A stretch of DNA of 15,136 nt from Gammaproteobacteria bacterium UBA5078 (GCA_002416505.1 DIAM01000010.1:1-15136); one strand, 5' to 3'; positions 1 through 7,074 are shown, numbered from the stretch's first letter. Notes: generated by a model from the sequence alone, not told the origin. Made by a program: numbers and translations.

Positions 1-49
1 TGTGAATAGGGAATCCGGCGCATTGGGCACAACGCCAACTGAGGGATAT

Positions 50-72
50 TCGCTTGCAAGCAAGCTCCCACA
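50..72 (-). repeat. REP-like palindromic motif
   Basis: The core GCTTGCAAGC (52-61) is a perfect 10-bp palindrome. Read on the minus strand, the stretch begins TGTGGGAGCTTGC and ends GCAAGCGA. This resembles, from memory, the short REP elements scattered between Pseudomonas genes. Only one copy is visible here, so repetitiveness in the genome is inferred. It lies beyond the 3' end of the tRNA gene and could slow transcription or protect a 3' end. Confidence 0.35.
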
Positions 73-109
73 GTCAGAGCATTCTTTCTTGATTGTGTGT
101 GTTTTTTGC

Positions 110-132
110 AAATCTTATTGGACACAAGATTT
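110..132 (-). other. AT-rich hairpin abutting the tRNA 3' end
   Basis: AAATCTT (110-116) and AAGATTT (126-132) form a perfect 7-bp inverted repeat with a 9-base loop. In the minus-strand transcript the stem starts at the last A of the tRNA CCA end. What follows is A-rich, not U-rich, so it is not a canonical intrinsic terminator. It may be a 3' processing or pausing structure. Confidence 0.3.
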
Positions 133-218
133 GGTACCGGGAGCCGGACTTGAACCGGCACTCTATCACTAGAACCGGATTTTGAATCCGGCGCGTCTAC
201 CAATTTCGCCACCCCGGC
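132..218 (-). tRNA. tRNA-Leu, anticodon CAA
   Basis: The minus strand reads from GCCGGGG to ACCA and folds as a class II tRNA. The acceptor stem GCCGGGG pairs with TCCCGGT (with G-U at both ends), the D-loop carries GGTAGACGC, the anticodon stem CCGGA/TCCGG encloses loop TTCAAAA with anticodon CAA (182-184), a long variable arm is present as expected for leucine, and the T-arm has GGTTCAAGTCC. The CCA end is encoded. It decodes UUG. At 87 nt the length is normal. It is transcribed away from queA from its own strong promoter and appears monocistronic. Confidence 0.97.
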
Positions 219-233
219 ATTGGAAGGGCGGCC

Positions 234-261
234 ATTATAACAGCAAATTTTCAGCGCGCAA
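234..261 (-). promoter_or_regulatory. Sigma-70 promoter of tRNA-Leu
   Basis: On the minus strand there is a -35 TTGCGC (256-261), a 16-base spacer and a perfect -10 TATAAT (234-239). Downstream of the -10 comes a GC-only discriminator GGCCGCCC, typical of stable RNA promoters under stringent control. Its position 15-20 bases before the mature tRNA 5' end fits a short precursor leader. Confidence 0.75.
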
Positions 262-389
262 TGCCCGTTTCGATTGCTTTTCGTCTAGTGTGCGTAGTGG
301 TCATTTGCCTGCGAAAACTTGGTTTTGCCGCCGGCTTAGGGCAAACTCCTCGCCCTTTCTTTTGCTGCCTAACGAGCCCTTTACTGCCA

Positions 390-1430
390 ATGCACCTATC
401 CGATTTTCGCTATGAGCTGCCCGACGAGTTGATCGCCCACTTCCCATCTGCGCAGCGCACGGGCAGTCGCCTGCTGTGCATGCGGCGCAGCGATGGGGCG
501 GTAGAGCATAAGCAATTCAAGGACTTAGTCGATTATCTGCGGCCAGAAGACCTGTTGGTGTTCAACGATACTCGCGTGATTCCGGCGCGTCTGCTGGGCC
601 AGAAGGCGAGTGGGGGCAAGATCGAGGTGATGATCGAGCGGGTGCTTAGCGATACCGAGGCGCTGGCGCAGATTCGGGCGAGCAAGTCGCCGAAGGCTGG
701 CGCGATGCTGCGCTTTCCCGGACCTTCTGGTTCGGTATTGAGCGCGCAGGTGTTGGGGCGTGAGGGGGAGTTCTTCCATCTGCGCTTCGAGATCAACGCG
801 CCGCTGACCGATGCGCTGGAGCTGTTCGGGCATATTCCGCTGCCCCCCTATATAAAGAGGCAAGACGAGCTAGAGGACCGCGAACGCTATCAGACAGTCT
901 ATAGCGACAAACTCGGCGCGGTGGCGGCGCCCACGGCGGGGCTGCATTTCGACGAGGCTCTGCTGCAGCGCATTCGCGAGCTGGGGTTGGATATGGCCTA
1001 TGTCACTCTGCATGTGGGCTCGGGCACGTTCCAGCCGGTGCGGGAAGACAATGTTCTAGAGCATCATATGCACAGCGAGCGCATCGATATCTCCGCGGGC
1101 GTGTGCGAGCAGGTCCGGGCCTGCAAGGCGCGGGGCGGACGGGTGATCGCGGTGGGCACCACTTCGGTGCGCACGCTGGAGAGCGCGGCGAGGCTGGCGG
1201 GCGAGGAGTTGATTGCCCCCTTCGTGGGCGAGACGGACATCTTCATCTACCCAGGCTATGAGTTCCAAATAGTGGATGCGATGGTCACTAACTTCCACCT
1301 GTCTGAATCCACCTTGATGATGCTGGTTAGCGCCTTCGCAGGGCGTGAACACATAATGGATGCCTACAAAGAAGCGGTTGAACAGCGCTATCGCTTCTTC
1401 TCCTACGGCGACGCGATGCTGCTGTACTGA
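390..1430 (+). CDS. queA: S-adenosylmethionine:tRNA ribosyltransferase-isomerase QueA
   Basis: This cytoplasmic enzyme transfers and isomerises the ribosyl group of S-adenosylmethionine onto 7-aminomethyl-7-deazaguanine at the wobble base of tRNAs for Tyr, His, Asn and Asp, giving epoxyqueuosine. The 346-residue product follows E. coli QueA throughout: N-terminal MHLSDFRYELPDELIAHFP, then NDTRVIPARL, GAVAAPTAGLHFDE, VTLHVGSGTFQPVR, VIAVGTTSVR and C-terminal YRFFSYGDAM. The reading frame is open upstream to 261, but family alignment puts the start at 390; the extra 43 residues match nothing. No good Shine-Dalgarno precedes 390 (ACGAG lies about 14 bases away), so translation may be weak. The C-terminus stops about ten residues earlier than in E. 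coli. The usual downstream partner tgt is absent; mdh follows instead. Identity is firm. Confidence 0.95.
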   Translation: MHLSDFRYELPDELIAHFPSAQRTGSRLLCMRRSDGAVEHKQFKDLVDYLRPEDLLVFNDTRVIPARLLGQKASGGKIEVMIERVLSDTEALAQIRASKSPKAGAMLRFPGPSGSVLSAQVLGREGEFFHLRFEINAPLTDALELFGHIPLPPYIKRQDELEDRERYQTVYSDKLGAVAAPTAGLHFDEALLQRIRELGLDMAYVTLHVGSGTFQPVREDNVLEHHMHSERIDISAGVCEQVRACKARGGRVIAVGTTSVRTLESAARLAGEELIAPFVGETDIFIYPGYEFQIVDAMVTNFHLSESTLMMLVSAFAGREHIMDAYKEAVEQRYRFFSYGDAMLLY

Positions 1431-1472
1431 TTTATCGGCTAGCCTACCGGCATGGGCCTGATTAAAATTCTT

Positions 1473-1481
1473 TGCTATACT
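1473..1481 (+). promoter_or_regulatory. Extended -10 promoter for mdh
   Basis: TGCTATACT supplies a TGn extended -10 motif and a -10 hexamer TATACT (1476-1481), about 60 bases ahead of the mdh start. There is no convincing -35 at 16-18 bases, which is usual for extended -10 promoters. The upstream stretch ATTAAAATTC is AT-rich. Confidence 0.5.
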
Positions 1482-1540
1482 CGCTGGCCTTCTTTACGTA
1501 GTTTTTTCCAACCACCTCAATCAAGGATTCAGAGACAGAT

Positions 1541-2518
1541 ATGAAATCTCCCGTACGCGTTGCTGTCACCGGTGCAGCTGGCCAGATTAGTTATTCATTA
1601 CTATTTCGCATTGCCGCTGGCGATATGTTGGGTAAAGACCAGCCAGTGATCCTGCAATTGCTGGAAATCACCCCGGCTCTGGGCGCGCTGCAAGGCGTGG
1701 TTATGGAGTTGGAAGACTGCGCATTCCCATTAGTGCAGGGCATCGTACAGACCGACAAGCCAGAAGTGGCGTTCAAAGACGCAGACATCTGCCTGTTGGT
1801 TGGCGCACGTCCACGTGGCCCAGGCATGGAGCGCAAGGACCTGCTCGAGGCCAACGCGGCAATCTTCTCCGTACAGGGCAAGGCGATCAACGATCACGCC
1901 AGCCGTGACGTCAAGGTACTGGTTGTCGGCAACCCTGCGAACACCAATGCGCTGATCGCGTTCCGCAATGCGCCAGACCTAAAGCCTGGTCAGTTCACGG
2001 CGATGACCCGTCTGGACCACAATCGTGCAGTCGCACAGTTGGCGGCGAAGACTGGCAAGCACAGCACCGATGTCGATGGCCTGTTCATCTGGGGTAACCA
2101 TTCCTCTACTCAGTATCCAGACGTGCATCACACCACTGTCGCGGGCAAGAAGGCGACAGATCTGGTCGATCAAAACTGGCTAGTGTCCGACTTCATCCCG
2201 ACCGTGCAGCAGCGCGGCGCGGCCATCATCAAGGCGCGCGGTCTCTCGAGTGCGGCCTCTGCTGCGAACGCGGCGATCGATCATATCCATGACTGGGTAT
2301 TGGGCAGCAATGGCAAGATCGTCAGCATGGGCATCCATAGCGAAGGCGCCTACGGCATCGCCAAGGGCCTGATCTACTCCTTCCCAGTGACTTGCGAGAA
2401 CGGCAAGTACACTATCGTTGAAGGCTTGGCAGTGAATGATTTCAGCCGTGACCTGATGCAGAAGACTGAGAAAGAGCTTTCCGAAGAAAGAGACGCGGTC
2501 AGCGCCCTGCTGCCATAA
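1541..2518 (+). CDS. mdh: NAD-dependent malate dehydrogenase
   Basis: It interconverts malate and oxaloacetate with NAD in the TCA cycle, in the cytoplasm. The 325 residues open with a Rossmann dinucleotide motif VTGAAGQISYSLLFRIA (9-25). Substrate-binding arginines lie in GARPRGPGMERKDLL (R92, R98). The catalytic pair is Asp159 in MTRLDHNRA and His187 in WGNHSSTQYPD. This is the longer malate dehydrogenase type found in many beta- and gammaproteobacteria and resembling eukaryotic cytosolic enzymes, not the 312-residue E. coli type. A GGATT sequence and an extended -10 promoter precede it. A 10-bp hairpin follows the stop, so it is probably a single-gene unit. Confidence 0.96.
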   Translation: MKSPVRVAVTGAAGQISYSLLFRIAAGDMLGKDQPVILQLLEITPALGALQGVVMELEDCAFPLVQGIVQTDKPEVAFKDADICLLVGARPRGPGMERKDLLEANAAIFSVQGKAINDHASRDVKVLVVGNPANTNALIAFRNAPDLKPGQFTAMTRLDHNRAVAQLAAKTGKHSTDVDGLFIWGNHSSTQYPDVHHTTVAGKKATDLVDQNWLVSDFIPTVQQRGAAIIKARGLSSAASAANAAIDHIHDWVLGSNGKIVSMGIHSEGAYGIAKGLIYSFPVTCENGKYTIVEGLAVNDFSRDLMQKTEKELSEERDAVSALLP

Positions 2519-2524
2519 GCGTTA

Positions 2525-2555
2525 CTAGCGGCAGTGCCTAGTGTGCTGCCGCTAG
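2525..2555 (+). terminator. Perfect hairpin after mdh, no U-tract
   Basis: CTAGCGGCAG (2525-2534) and CTGCCGCTAG (2546-2555) form a perfect 10-bp stem with an 11-base loop, six bases past the mdh stop. No T-run follows on either strand. It could stabilise the mdh mRNA 3' end or act as an imperfect terminator before the two-component genes. Confidence 0.45.
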
Positions 2556-2591
2556 CCCCTATCCCGATCCCGTTCTAAGAAGGGTTGCCCC

Positions 2592-3680
2592 ATGAGTGTC
2601 AGCACGCTGCGGCCTCTGTTAAGTGCTCAGTTCTGGATCTTTCAGCTGTTTGGCTGGAGCGCCTGGGTCGCGCTATTAATCTTGCGTGACCTCAGTTTCG
2701 TGCCCGCCGAATACATGACGGCCCGCGCCGGTATCTTCTTGATCGACGCCGGGGTGGGCATGTTTCTTACCTCGATGCTGCGCTACTGTTTTCGCTACGT
2801 GTGGGATTCGAGCATCGCACTGCGCGTCGCCACCGTCTTGGTCGGCTCCTTCCTCGCCTCCCTCATCTGGTTGGCCGCGAAGGCGATCATTGGCGCGACA
2901 GAGGTGGGCAGTGCCGTAGACCTGACCGACTATGGCCTGGTGTCCATCACCATCTTCTTCCCCTTCACCTATGCCTTCATCTTGATGTGGAGCGTGCTGT
3001 ACTTCTGCTTCAAGTACTATCAGCTGTTTCAGTTGGAGAAGACCAAGAGTCTGCGCTCCGAGGCCTTGGCGCACGAGGCGCAGCTGCGCATGCTGCGCTA
3101 TCAGTTGAACCCGCACTTCCTGTTCAACACCCTCAACGCAATCTCGACCCTAGTGCTCGAGAAGAACACCCAATCGGCCAACTCGATGCTCACTAAGCTC
3201 AGTCAGTTCCTGCGCTATTCGCTCGATAATGACCCGCTGGACCAAGTGGCGTTGAGCTATGAGCTCAGCTCGGTGCGGCTGTATTTGGATATCGAGAAGG
3301 TGCGCTTCGAGGAGCGCATGCAGGTAGAGGTCGACATCGCGCCAGAGGCCGAGCAGGCCCTAGTGCCGAGCATGCTATTGCAGCCCCTAATCGAGAACGC
3401 GATCAAGCATGCCATAGCGCGCAGCGAAGAGGGCGGGCGCATCCGCATTGCGGCGTGTAAGAAGGGTGATAAACTCATTATCGAGGTCGAGGATGATGGC
3501 CCGGGCATCGAAGATATCGACGCGCTCAATGGCAGCCAGCGGGGCTCCGGGGGCGTTGGGCTGAAAAATATACGAAACCGTCTTAAAGAGGTTTACGGCA
3601 CGGCACATTCTCTGACATTTTCTTCCAGTTCACCGCAGGGCTGCCTAGTGACTGTTGTGATTCCCTATGAAACCAAGTGA
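2592..3680 (+). CDS. LytS/AlgZ-family membrane sensor histidine kinase
   Basis: This is an inner-membrane sensor kinase of the His_kinase (PF06580) family. The N-terminal 140 residues hold about four hydrophobic segments (roughly 13-32, 45-65, 77-100 and 115-140) with no large periplasmic domain, followed by a short coiled linker. The phosphorylated histidine should be His175 in QLNPHFLFNTLNAI. An ATP-binding domain follows, with N-box PLIENAIKHA, G-box EDDGPGIED and a GGVGLKNIRNRL lid motif. The 362-residue length is typical of AlgZ/FimS-like kinases. AGAAGG precedes the ATG. The response regulator starts six bases after the stop, so the pair is almost certainly co-transcribed and cognate. 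The signal sensed is unknown; the compact membrane sensor suggests a membrane or small-molecule cue. Confidence 0.92.
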   Translation: MSVSTLRPLLSAQFWIFQLFGWSAWVALLILRDLSFVPAEYMTARAGIFLIDAGVGMFLTSMLRYCFRYVWDSSIALRVATVLVGSFLASLIWLAAKAIIGATEVGSAVDLTDYGLVSITIFFPFTYAFILMWSVLYFCFKYYQLFQLEKTKSLRSEALAHEAQLRMLRYQLNPHFLFNTLNAISTLVLEKNTQSANSMLTKLSQFLRYSLDNDPLDQVALSYELSSVRLYLDIEKVRFEERMQVEVDIAPEAEQALVPSMLLQPLIENAIKHAIARSEEGGRIRIAACKKGDKLIIEVEDDGPGIEDIDALNGSQRGSGGVGLKNIRNRLKEVYGTAHSLTFSSSSPQGCLVTVVIPYETK

Positions 3681-3686
3681 ATCGAT

Positions 3687-4508
3687 ATGAAATCAACTGA
3701 TAGCGATGTGAAAATTCGCGCCATAGTCGTGGACGATGAGTCTCTGGCCCGCAAGGGCCTGACCATGCGTCTTGCGCAGTTCCCGCAGGTGGAAGTGGTG
3801 CAGGTCTGTAAGAACGGCAAAGAGGCGTTGGCCGCCATCGCCGCGGAGGCGCCAGATCTCGTTTTTCTCGATATCCAGATGCCGGGTATGACGGGGCTGC
3901 AAGTGGTCGAGAATCTTCAGCAAGATAATATGCCGATGATCATCTTCGTGACGGCCTATGACGCCTTCGCCATCGACGCCTTCAGCGCCAATGCCGTGGA
4001 CTACCTACTCAAGCCTATCGAGGACGAGCGCTTGGCCAAGGCCGTCGAGAAGGTGAGCGAGCAGGTCGAGCGAAAGCAGTCGGCCATCGAGAAGCAGCGC
4101 CTGCTCGAGATCGTGATCGGCCTCACCGGCAAGTCTAAGCTCGCAATCAATGAGTGGCTGCAGAACCCCGACGAGGCGTCGGAATACTCTGACCGCTTGG
4201 CGATCAAGGATGGCTCGTCCACTACCTTCGTGCCCGTGCGCGATATCGATTGGGTCGATGCCGCCGGCGACTATATGTGCGTACACGTACAAGGCCAGAC
4301 CCACATCATGCGCACCACCATGAAGGAGTTAGAGGCGCAGCTGGACCCGAATATATTCCAGCGCGTGCATCGCTCCACCATCGTGAATCTGCAGCGCGTT
4401 GAGAAGGTGTCATCCCATATTAACGGTGAGTTCCACCTGACCCTTAGTTGCGGTTCGTCCCTGAAGATGAGCCGTTCCTACAAGGACAAAGTTAAACACT
4501 TCTTCTAA
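3687..4508 (+). CDS. LytTR-family response regulator (AlgR/LytR type)
   Basis: This DNA-binding response regulator is the cognate partner of the kinase just upstream. The receiver domain (about 10-125) shows acidic residues D16, D17, the phosphoacceptor D62 in VFLDIQMPG, switch residue T89 in FVTAYD and K109 in LLKPIE. A linker of about 45 residues leads to a C-terminal LytTR domain (about 170-273) with RLAIKDGSSTTFVPVRDI, the VDAAGDYMCVHV strand, FQRVHRSTIVNL and RSYKDKVKHFF. LytTR proteins bind direct repeats through beta strands, not a helix-turn-helix. The Shine-Dalgarno is poor, so translational coupling to the kinase gene is likely. Unlike algZR of Pseudomonas, the pair is not beside hemC or argH. 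The stop overlaps that of the convergent Lrp-type gene by four bases. Confidence 0.93.
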   Translation: MKSTDSDVKIRAIVVDDESLARKGLTMRLAQFPQVEVVQVCKNGKEALAAIAAEAPDLVFLDIQMPGMTGLQVVENLQQDNMPMIIFVTAYDAFAIDAFSANAVDYLLKPIEDERLAKAVEKVSEQVERKQSAIEKQRLLEIVIGLTGKSKLAINEWLQNPDEASEYSDRLAIKDGSSTTFVPVRDIDWVDAAGDYMCVHVQGQTHIMRTTMKELEAQLDPNIFQRVHRSTIVNLQRVEKVSSHINGEFHLTLSCGSSLKMSRSYKDKVKHFF

Positions 4509-4987
4509 GCGCGGCCCGTCTCTGGAATATAGTCCAGGGGCAGGGCGGTGTTCTCGATGACGCGGCGCATGATGAAGCTCGAGTGCACGTCCGCCACTCC
4601 CTCTATGCGCGTAATCTTGTTGAGCAAGAAGTCGTGGTAGTGCTCCATATCCGGCAACACCAGTTTCAATAGATAGTCTGCAGACTGCCCGGTGATCAGC
4701 ATCAGCTCGATCACCTCCGGGTGTTTGCGTACCTCCGACTCGAAGTGCTCGAAGCGGTCCGGCGTGTGCTTGTCCATGCTGATCTGCACGAGGGCATGCA
4801 GCTTGAGCCCGAGCTTAGAGGCATTGAGCAACACCACGCGGCGCGCGATCACGCCTTCCTCCTCCAGTTGCTTGACCCGGCGTGCGCAGGGCGTGGCCGA
4901 TAAGCCGACGCGTTCGGCGAGCTCCGCGTTGGTGAGCGTGCCGTCAGCCTGCAGCTCGCTAAGAATGCGTTTATCCAGTCTGTCCAT
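4505..4987 (-). CDS. Lrp/AsnC-family transcriptional regulator
   Basis: This 160-residue protein has the standard Lrp layout. An N-terminal winged helix-turn-helix (about 3-60) contains LDKRILSELQADG and the recognition helix region GLSATPCARRVKQLEEEGVI. A linker leads to the RAM/effector domain (about 65-150) with VIELMLITGQSADYLLKLVL, the amino-acid-binding and oligomerising fold. Members bind AT-rich DNA as octamers or larger and respond to amino acids, often leucine. A GGAG lies five bases before the ATG. It is divergent from leuA across 195 bases, so control of leuA together with autoregulation is the obvious inference. It could instead be a paralogue with another effector, since several Lrp-like proteins per genome are usual. 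Confidence 0.92.
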   Translation of the reverse strand: MDRLDKRILSELQADGTLTNAELAERVGLSATPCARRVKQLEEEGVIARRVVLLNASKLGLKLHALVQISMDKHTPDRFEHFESEVRKHPEVIELMLITGQSADYLLKLVLPDMEHYHDFLLNKITRIEGVADVHSSFIMRRVIENTALPLDYIPETGRA

Positions 4988-5182
4988 CGTGACTCCGTGA
5001 GGCGATAACTCATATTTTGATCATGAATGGCTATAATACCTAATAAATAGACAATAAATAGAGTAAACATCTAATTATCATGTAAATTACTAGAAAATAA
5101 GCAGAGAAAAACTAATGAAGTTTGTTTAATCTAGTCAACATTGAAAAGCGGCCAGGGATTGTCCGGCCTCAGGAGCGAAAAC
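4988..5182. promoter_or_regulatory. AT-rich divergent control region between lrp-type gene and leuA
   Basis: The stretch from about 5010 to 5150 is much richer in A and T than the flanking genes. It holds a plus-strand TATAAT (5032-5037) next to the palindrome TGATCA (5018-5023), and a 9-bp direct repeat at one-turn spacing (see separate entry). GGCC (5151-5154) and GGCC (5165-5168) could pair just ahead of the leuA Shine-Dalgarno AGGAG (5171-5175). The only leader ORF I see, ATG AAG TTT GTT TAA at 5114, has no leucine codons, so classical leucine attenuation is not supported. Control by the divergent Lrp-type protein is inferred. Confidence 0.5.
5042..5061. repeat. Direct repeat AATAAATAG, 11-bp phase
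   Basis: AATAAATAG occurs at 5042-5050 and again at 5053-5061, an 11-bp period that puts both copies on one face of the helix. It lies between the Lrp-type gene and leuA. Phased AT-rich sites suit a wrapped Lrp-family oligomer, but binding is inference only. Confidence 0.4.
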
Positions 5183-6859
5183 ATGTACGACCACAGCAAA
5201 TACAAGCCATTCCAGCCTATCGCGATCAAAAATCGTACATGGCCGGACAACGTCATCGAGCGGGCACCCCGCTGGTGTAGCGTTGACTTGCGCGACGGCA
5301 ACCAGGCTCTGATCGAGCCGATGTCAGTAGTGCAGAAAAAGGCGATGTTTGATTTGTTGGTAGAGGTGGGCTTTAAGGAGATCGAAATTGGTTTCCCCGC
5401 CGCCTCACAACCGGACTTCGATTTCGTACGCAGCTTGGTCACGGAAGACCGCATTCCCGATGACGTGACGGTGCAGGTATTGACTCAGGCGCGGCCCGAG
5501 TTGATTCAGCGCACCTTCGAGTCGCTCAAGGGCGTCAAGAAGGCCATCCTGCACGTCTACAATTCCACCTCGACAGTGCAGCGTCAGAAGGTCTTCAAGC
5601 TAGACAAGGCCGGCATCCTCAACATCGCCGTCAATGGCGCGAAGGAAGTCCAACGCTGCGCCGAGCTAGCGCCAGAGACTGACTGGACCTTCCAGTACTC
5701 TCCAGAGAGTTTTACTGGCACGGAGTCTGACTACGCGGTAGAGGTCTGCAACGCAGTCTCTGCGGTATGGCAGCCAACGCCCGAGAAGCCCATCATCTTC
5801 AATCTGCCCTCCACGGTAGAGATGGCCACCCCGAATGTATATGCAGACCAAATAGAGATGTTCTGCCGCAATATCAATAATCGCGATGCCATCGTCGTGA
5901 GTCTGCACACGCACAATGACCGTGGCTGCGCAGTCGCTGCCGCCGAGTTAGCCGTGATGGCCGGTGCCCAACGTGTCGAAGGCACGCTATTAGGTAATGG
6001 CGAGCGCACCGGCAATATGGACATCGTGGTCATGGCAATGAACATGTACAGCCAGGGTATTGATCCCGAGCTGGACCTACGGGATATGGATAAAATCGTC
6101 AGTGTGGTCAAAAGCTGCACCGCGATCGATGTACACCCAAGGCAGCCTTACTCGGGCGACCTGGTGTTCACCGCCTTCTCCGGCAGTCATCAGGACGCGA
6201 TCAAGAAGTGTCTGGACATGTACACAGAGGGGGAGACTTGGGAGATCGCGTATCTGCCTATCGACCCTCGAGATCTGGGGCGCACCTACCAAGATGTGAT
6301 CCGTGTGAACAGCCAGTCAGGTAAAGGGGGCGTGGCCTATGTATTGGCCAGTAAGTTCGGCTTCCAATTGCCGCGCTGGCTGCAGATCGAATTCTCACGC
6401 GTCGTGCAGAAGCAGGCCGAGGACACGGGGCAGGAGATCTCCCCCGATGCGATCTGGGGGCTGTTCAAGGAACATTATCTGGACGACTCCCACCCGGTGC
6501 GACTAGACAGCTTCAGCATGCAGCGCGCCAATGCGGCGGGCCGCGAGTCCTTCACCGCGGGCATCAATTGCTTCGATGACTATCTGAAGGTTGAGGGCGA
6601 GGGCGATGGCGTATTGGACGCGTTCGTTGAGGCACTGAAGAAGCAGACAGAGGTCGATTTCGAGATCATGGAATACGGCGAGCACGCCCTAGGCCAAGGC
6701 GCAGATGCCGAAGCGGTCACCTATATCCAGCTCAAAGACGGCAACAAACGTTATACCGGTGTGGCGATCAGCCGCGACATCGTCTCCTCCTCGCTAAATG
6801 CCCTATTGCGAGCGGCCAGCGCGCTGCTGAGCAAGAATCGCGAACGCAAAGTCGCCTGA
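5183..6859 (+). CDS. leuA: 2-isopropylmalate synthase LeuA
   Basis: It condenses acetyl-CoA with 2-oxoisovalerate to 2-isopropylmalate, the first committed step of leucine synthesis, in the cytoplasm. The 558-residue protein belongs to the longer LeuA class (Pseudomonas and actinobacterial type) and not the E. coli 520-residue type. The HMGL-like TIM barrel has WCSVDLRDGNQ (catalytic R37, metal-binding D38), VSLHTHNDRG (metal ligands H242 and H244) and the LGNGERTGN loop (269-278). The C-terminal part from about 430 is the regulatory LeuA dimer domain that gives leucine feedback inhibition. The frame is open back to 5141, but AGGAG (5171-5175) sits seven bases before ATG 5183 and MYDHSKYKPF matches family N-termini. 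It has no leuB, leuC or leuD beside it. Confidence 0.96.
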   Translation: MYDHSKYKPFQPIAIKNRTWPDNVIERAPRWCSVDLRDGNQALIEPMSVVQKKAMFDLLVEVGFKEIEIGFPAASQPDFDFVRSLVTEDRIPDDVTVQVLTQARPELIQRTFESLKGVKKAILHVYNSTSTVQRQKVFKLDKAGILNIAVNGAKEVQRCAELAPETDWTFQYSPESFTGTESDYAVEVCNAVSAVWQPTPEKPIIFNLPSTVEMATPNVYADQIEMFCRNINNRDAIVVSLHTHNDRGCAVAAAELAVMAGAQRVEGTLLGNGERTGNMDIVVMAMNMYSQGIDPELDLRDMDKIVSVVKSCTAIDVHPRQPYSGDLVFTAFSGSHQDAIKKCLDMYTEGETWEIAYLPIDPRDLGRTYQDVIRVNSQSGKGGVAYVLASKFGFQLPRWLQIEFSRVVQKQAEDTGQEISPDAIWGLFKEHYLDDSHPVRLDSFSMQRANAAGRESFTAGINCFDDYLKVEGEGDGVLDAFVEALKKQTEVDFEIMEYGEHALGQGADAEAVTYIQLKDGNKRYTGVAISRDIVSSSLNALLRAASALLSKNRERKVA

Positions 6860-6884
6860 GCTGTTTGTTGGCAGTAATTCAGCT

Positions 6885-6989
6885 AGCAGTGGGGGGGAGG
6901 GGTGAGCAGAACTGTCTGAGGCATGGATGCCGAGGCCAAGCCCCCATGGATGGGGGCAAGGCTTGTTCTGAGCACCCCTACTTCCTGCT
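6885..6989. repeat. Cloverleaf-like 105-bp inverted repeat after leuA
   Basis: Outer arms AGCAG (6885-6889) and CTGCT (6985-6989) continue inward, after a gap, as AGGGGTG (6898-6904) with CACCCCT (6973-6979) and CAGAAC (6907-6912) with GTTCTG (6965-6970). Inside are two hairpins. The first is GGCAT-GG-ATGCC (6920-6931). The second is GCCCCCAT-GG-ATGGGGGC (6940-6957), extended by AGGCC (6933-6937) with GGCTT (6960-6964). The two tips share the sequence CATGGATG. No ORF fits inside. The design suggests a dispersed intergenic repeat or MITE-like element, or a long mRNA 3' structure. No T-run follows, so it is not a simple intrinsic terminator. Confidence 0.6.
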
Positions 6990-7044
6990 TTAGGCGCTGA
7001 TGCTGCAATTTAATTCCCCCAGATCAAAACTAAAAAACCCCTTC

Positions 7045-7074
7045 TTGCGACTATTTGCTTAAACACATTATCCT
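7045..7074 (+). promoter_or_regulatory. Possible promoter of the sigma factor operon
   Basis: TTGCGA (7045-7050), an 18-base spacer and TATCCT (7069-7074) give a moderate sigma-70 match about 67 bases before the sigma factor ATG. I did not find a clear AAC/CGTC-type ECF self-promoter, so autoregulation is unproven. Confidence 0.35.

Noticed and set aside
261..389. N-terminal extension of queA starting at ATG 261
   Set aside because: The 43 residues before MHLSDF match no QueA and overlap the tRNA promoter -35 region; homology places the start at 390.
525..863. Minus-strand reading frames inside queA
   Set aside because: Composition is a shadow of the plus-strand GC-rich codons; no start signals or recognisable domains.
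2801..3196. 131-codon plus-strand frame inside the histidine kinase gene
   Set aside because: It lies in another frame of a gene with clear kinase motifs; the His/Leu/Arg-rich translation is typical of an out-of-frame shadow.
5114..5128. Leader peptide for leuA attenuation (ATG AAG TTT GTT TAA)
   Set aside because: It has four codons and none for leucine, so it cannot act as a leucine-sensing leader.
5141..5182. Longer leuA start at 5141
   Set aside because: A good Shine-Dalgarno (AGGAG) lies at proper distance from 5183, and the extension runs through the AT-rich control region with no family match.
6940..6957. GC hairpin after leuA as a simple intrinsic terminator
   Set aside because: No T-run follows it, and it is nested within a larger symmetric 105-bp structure.
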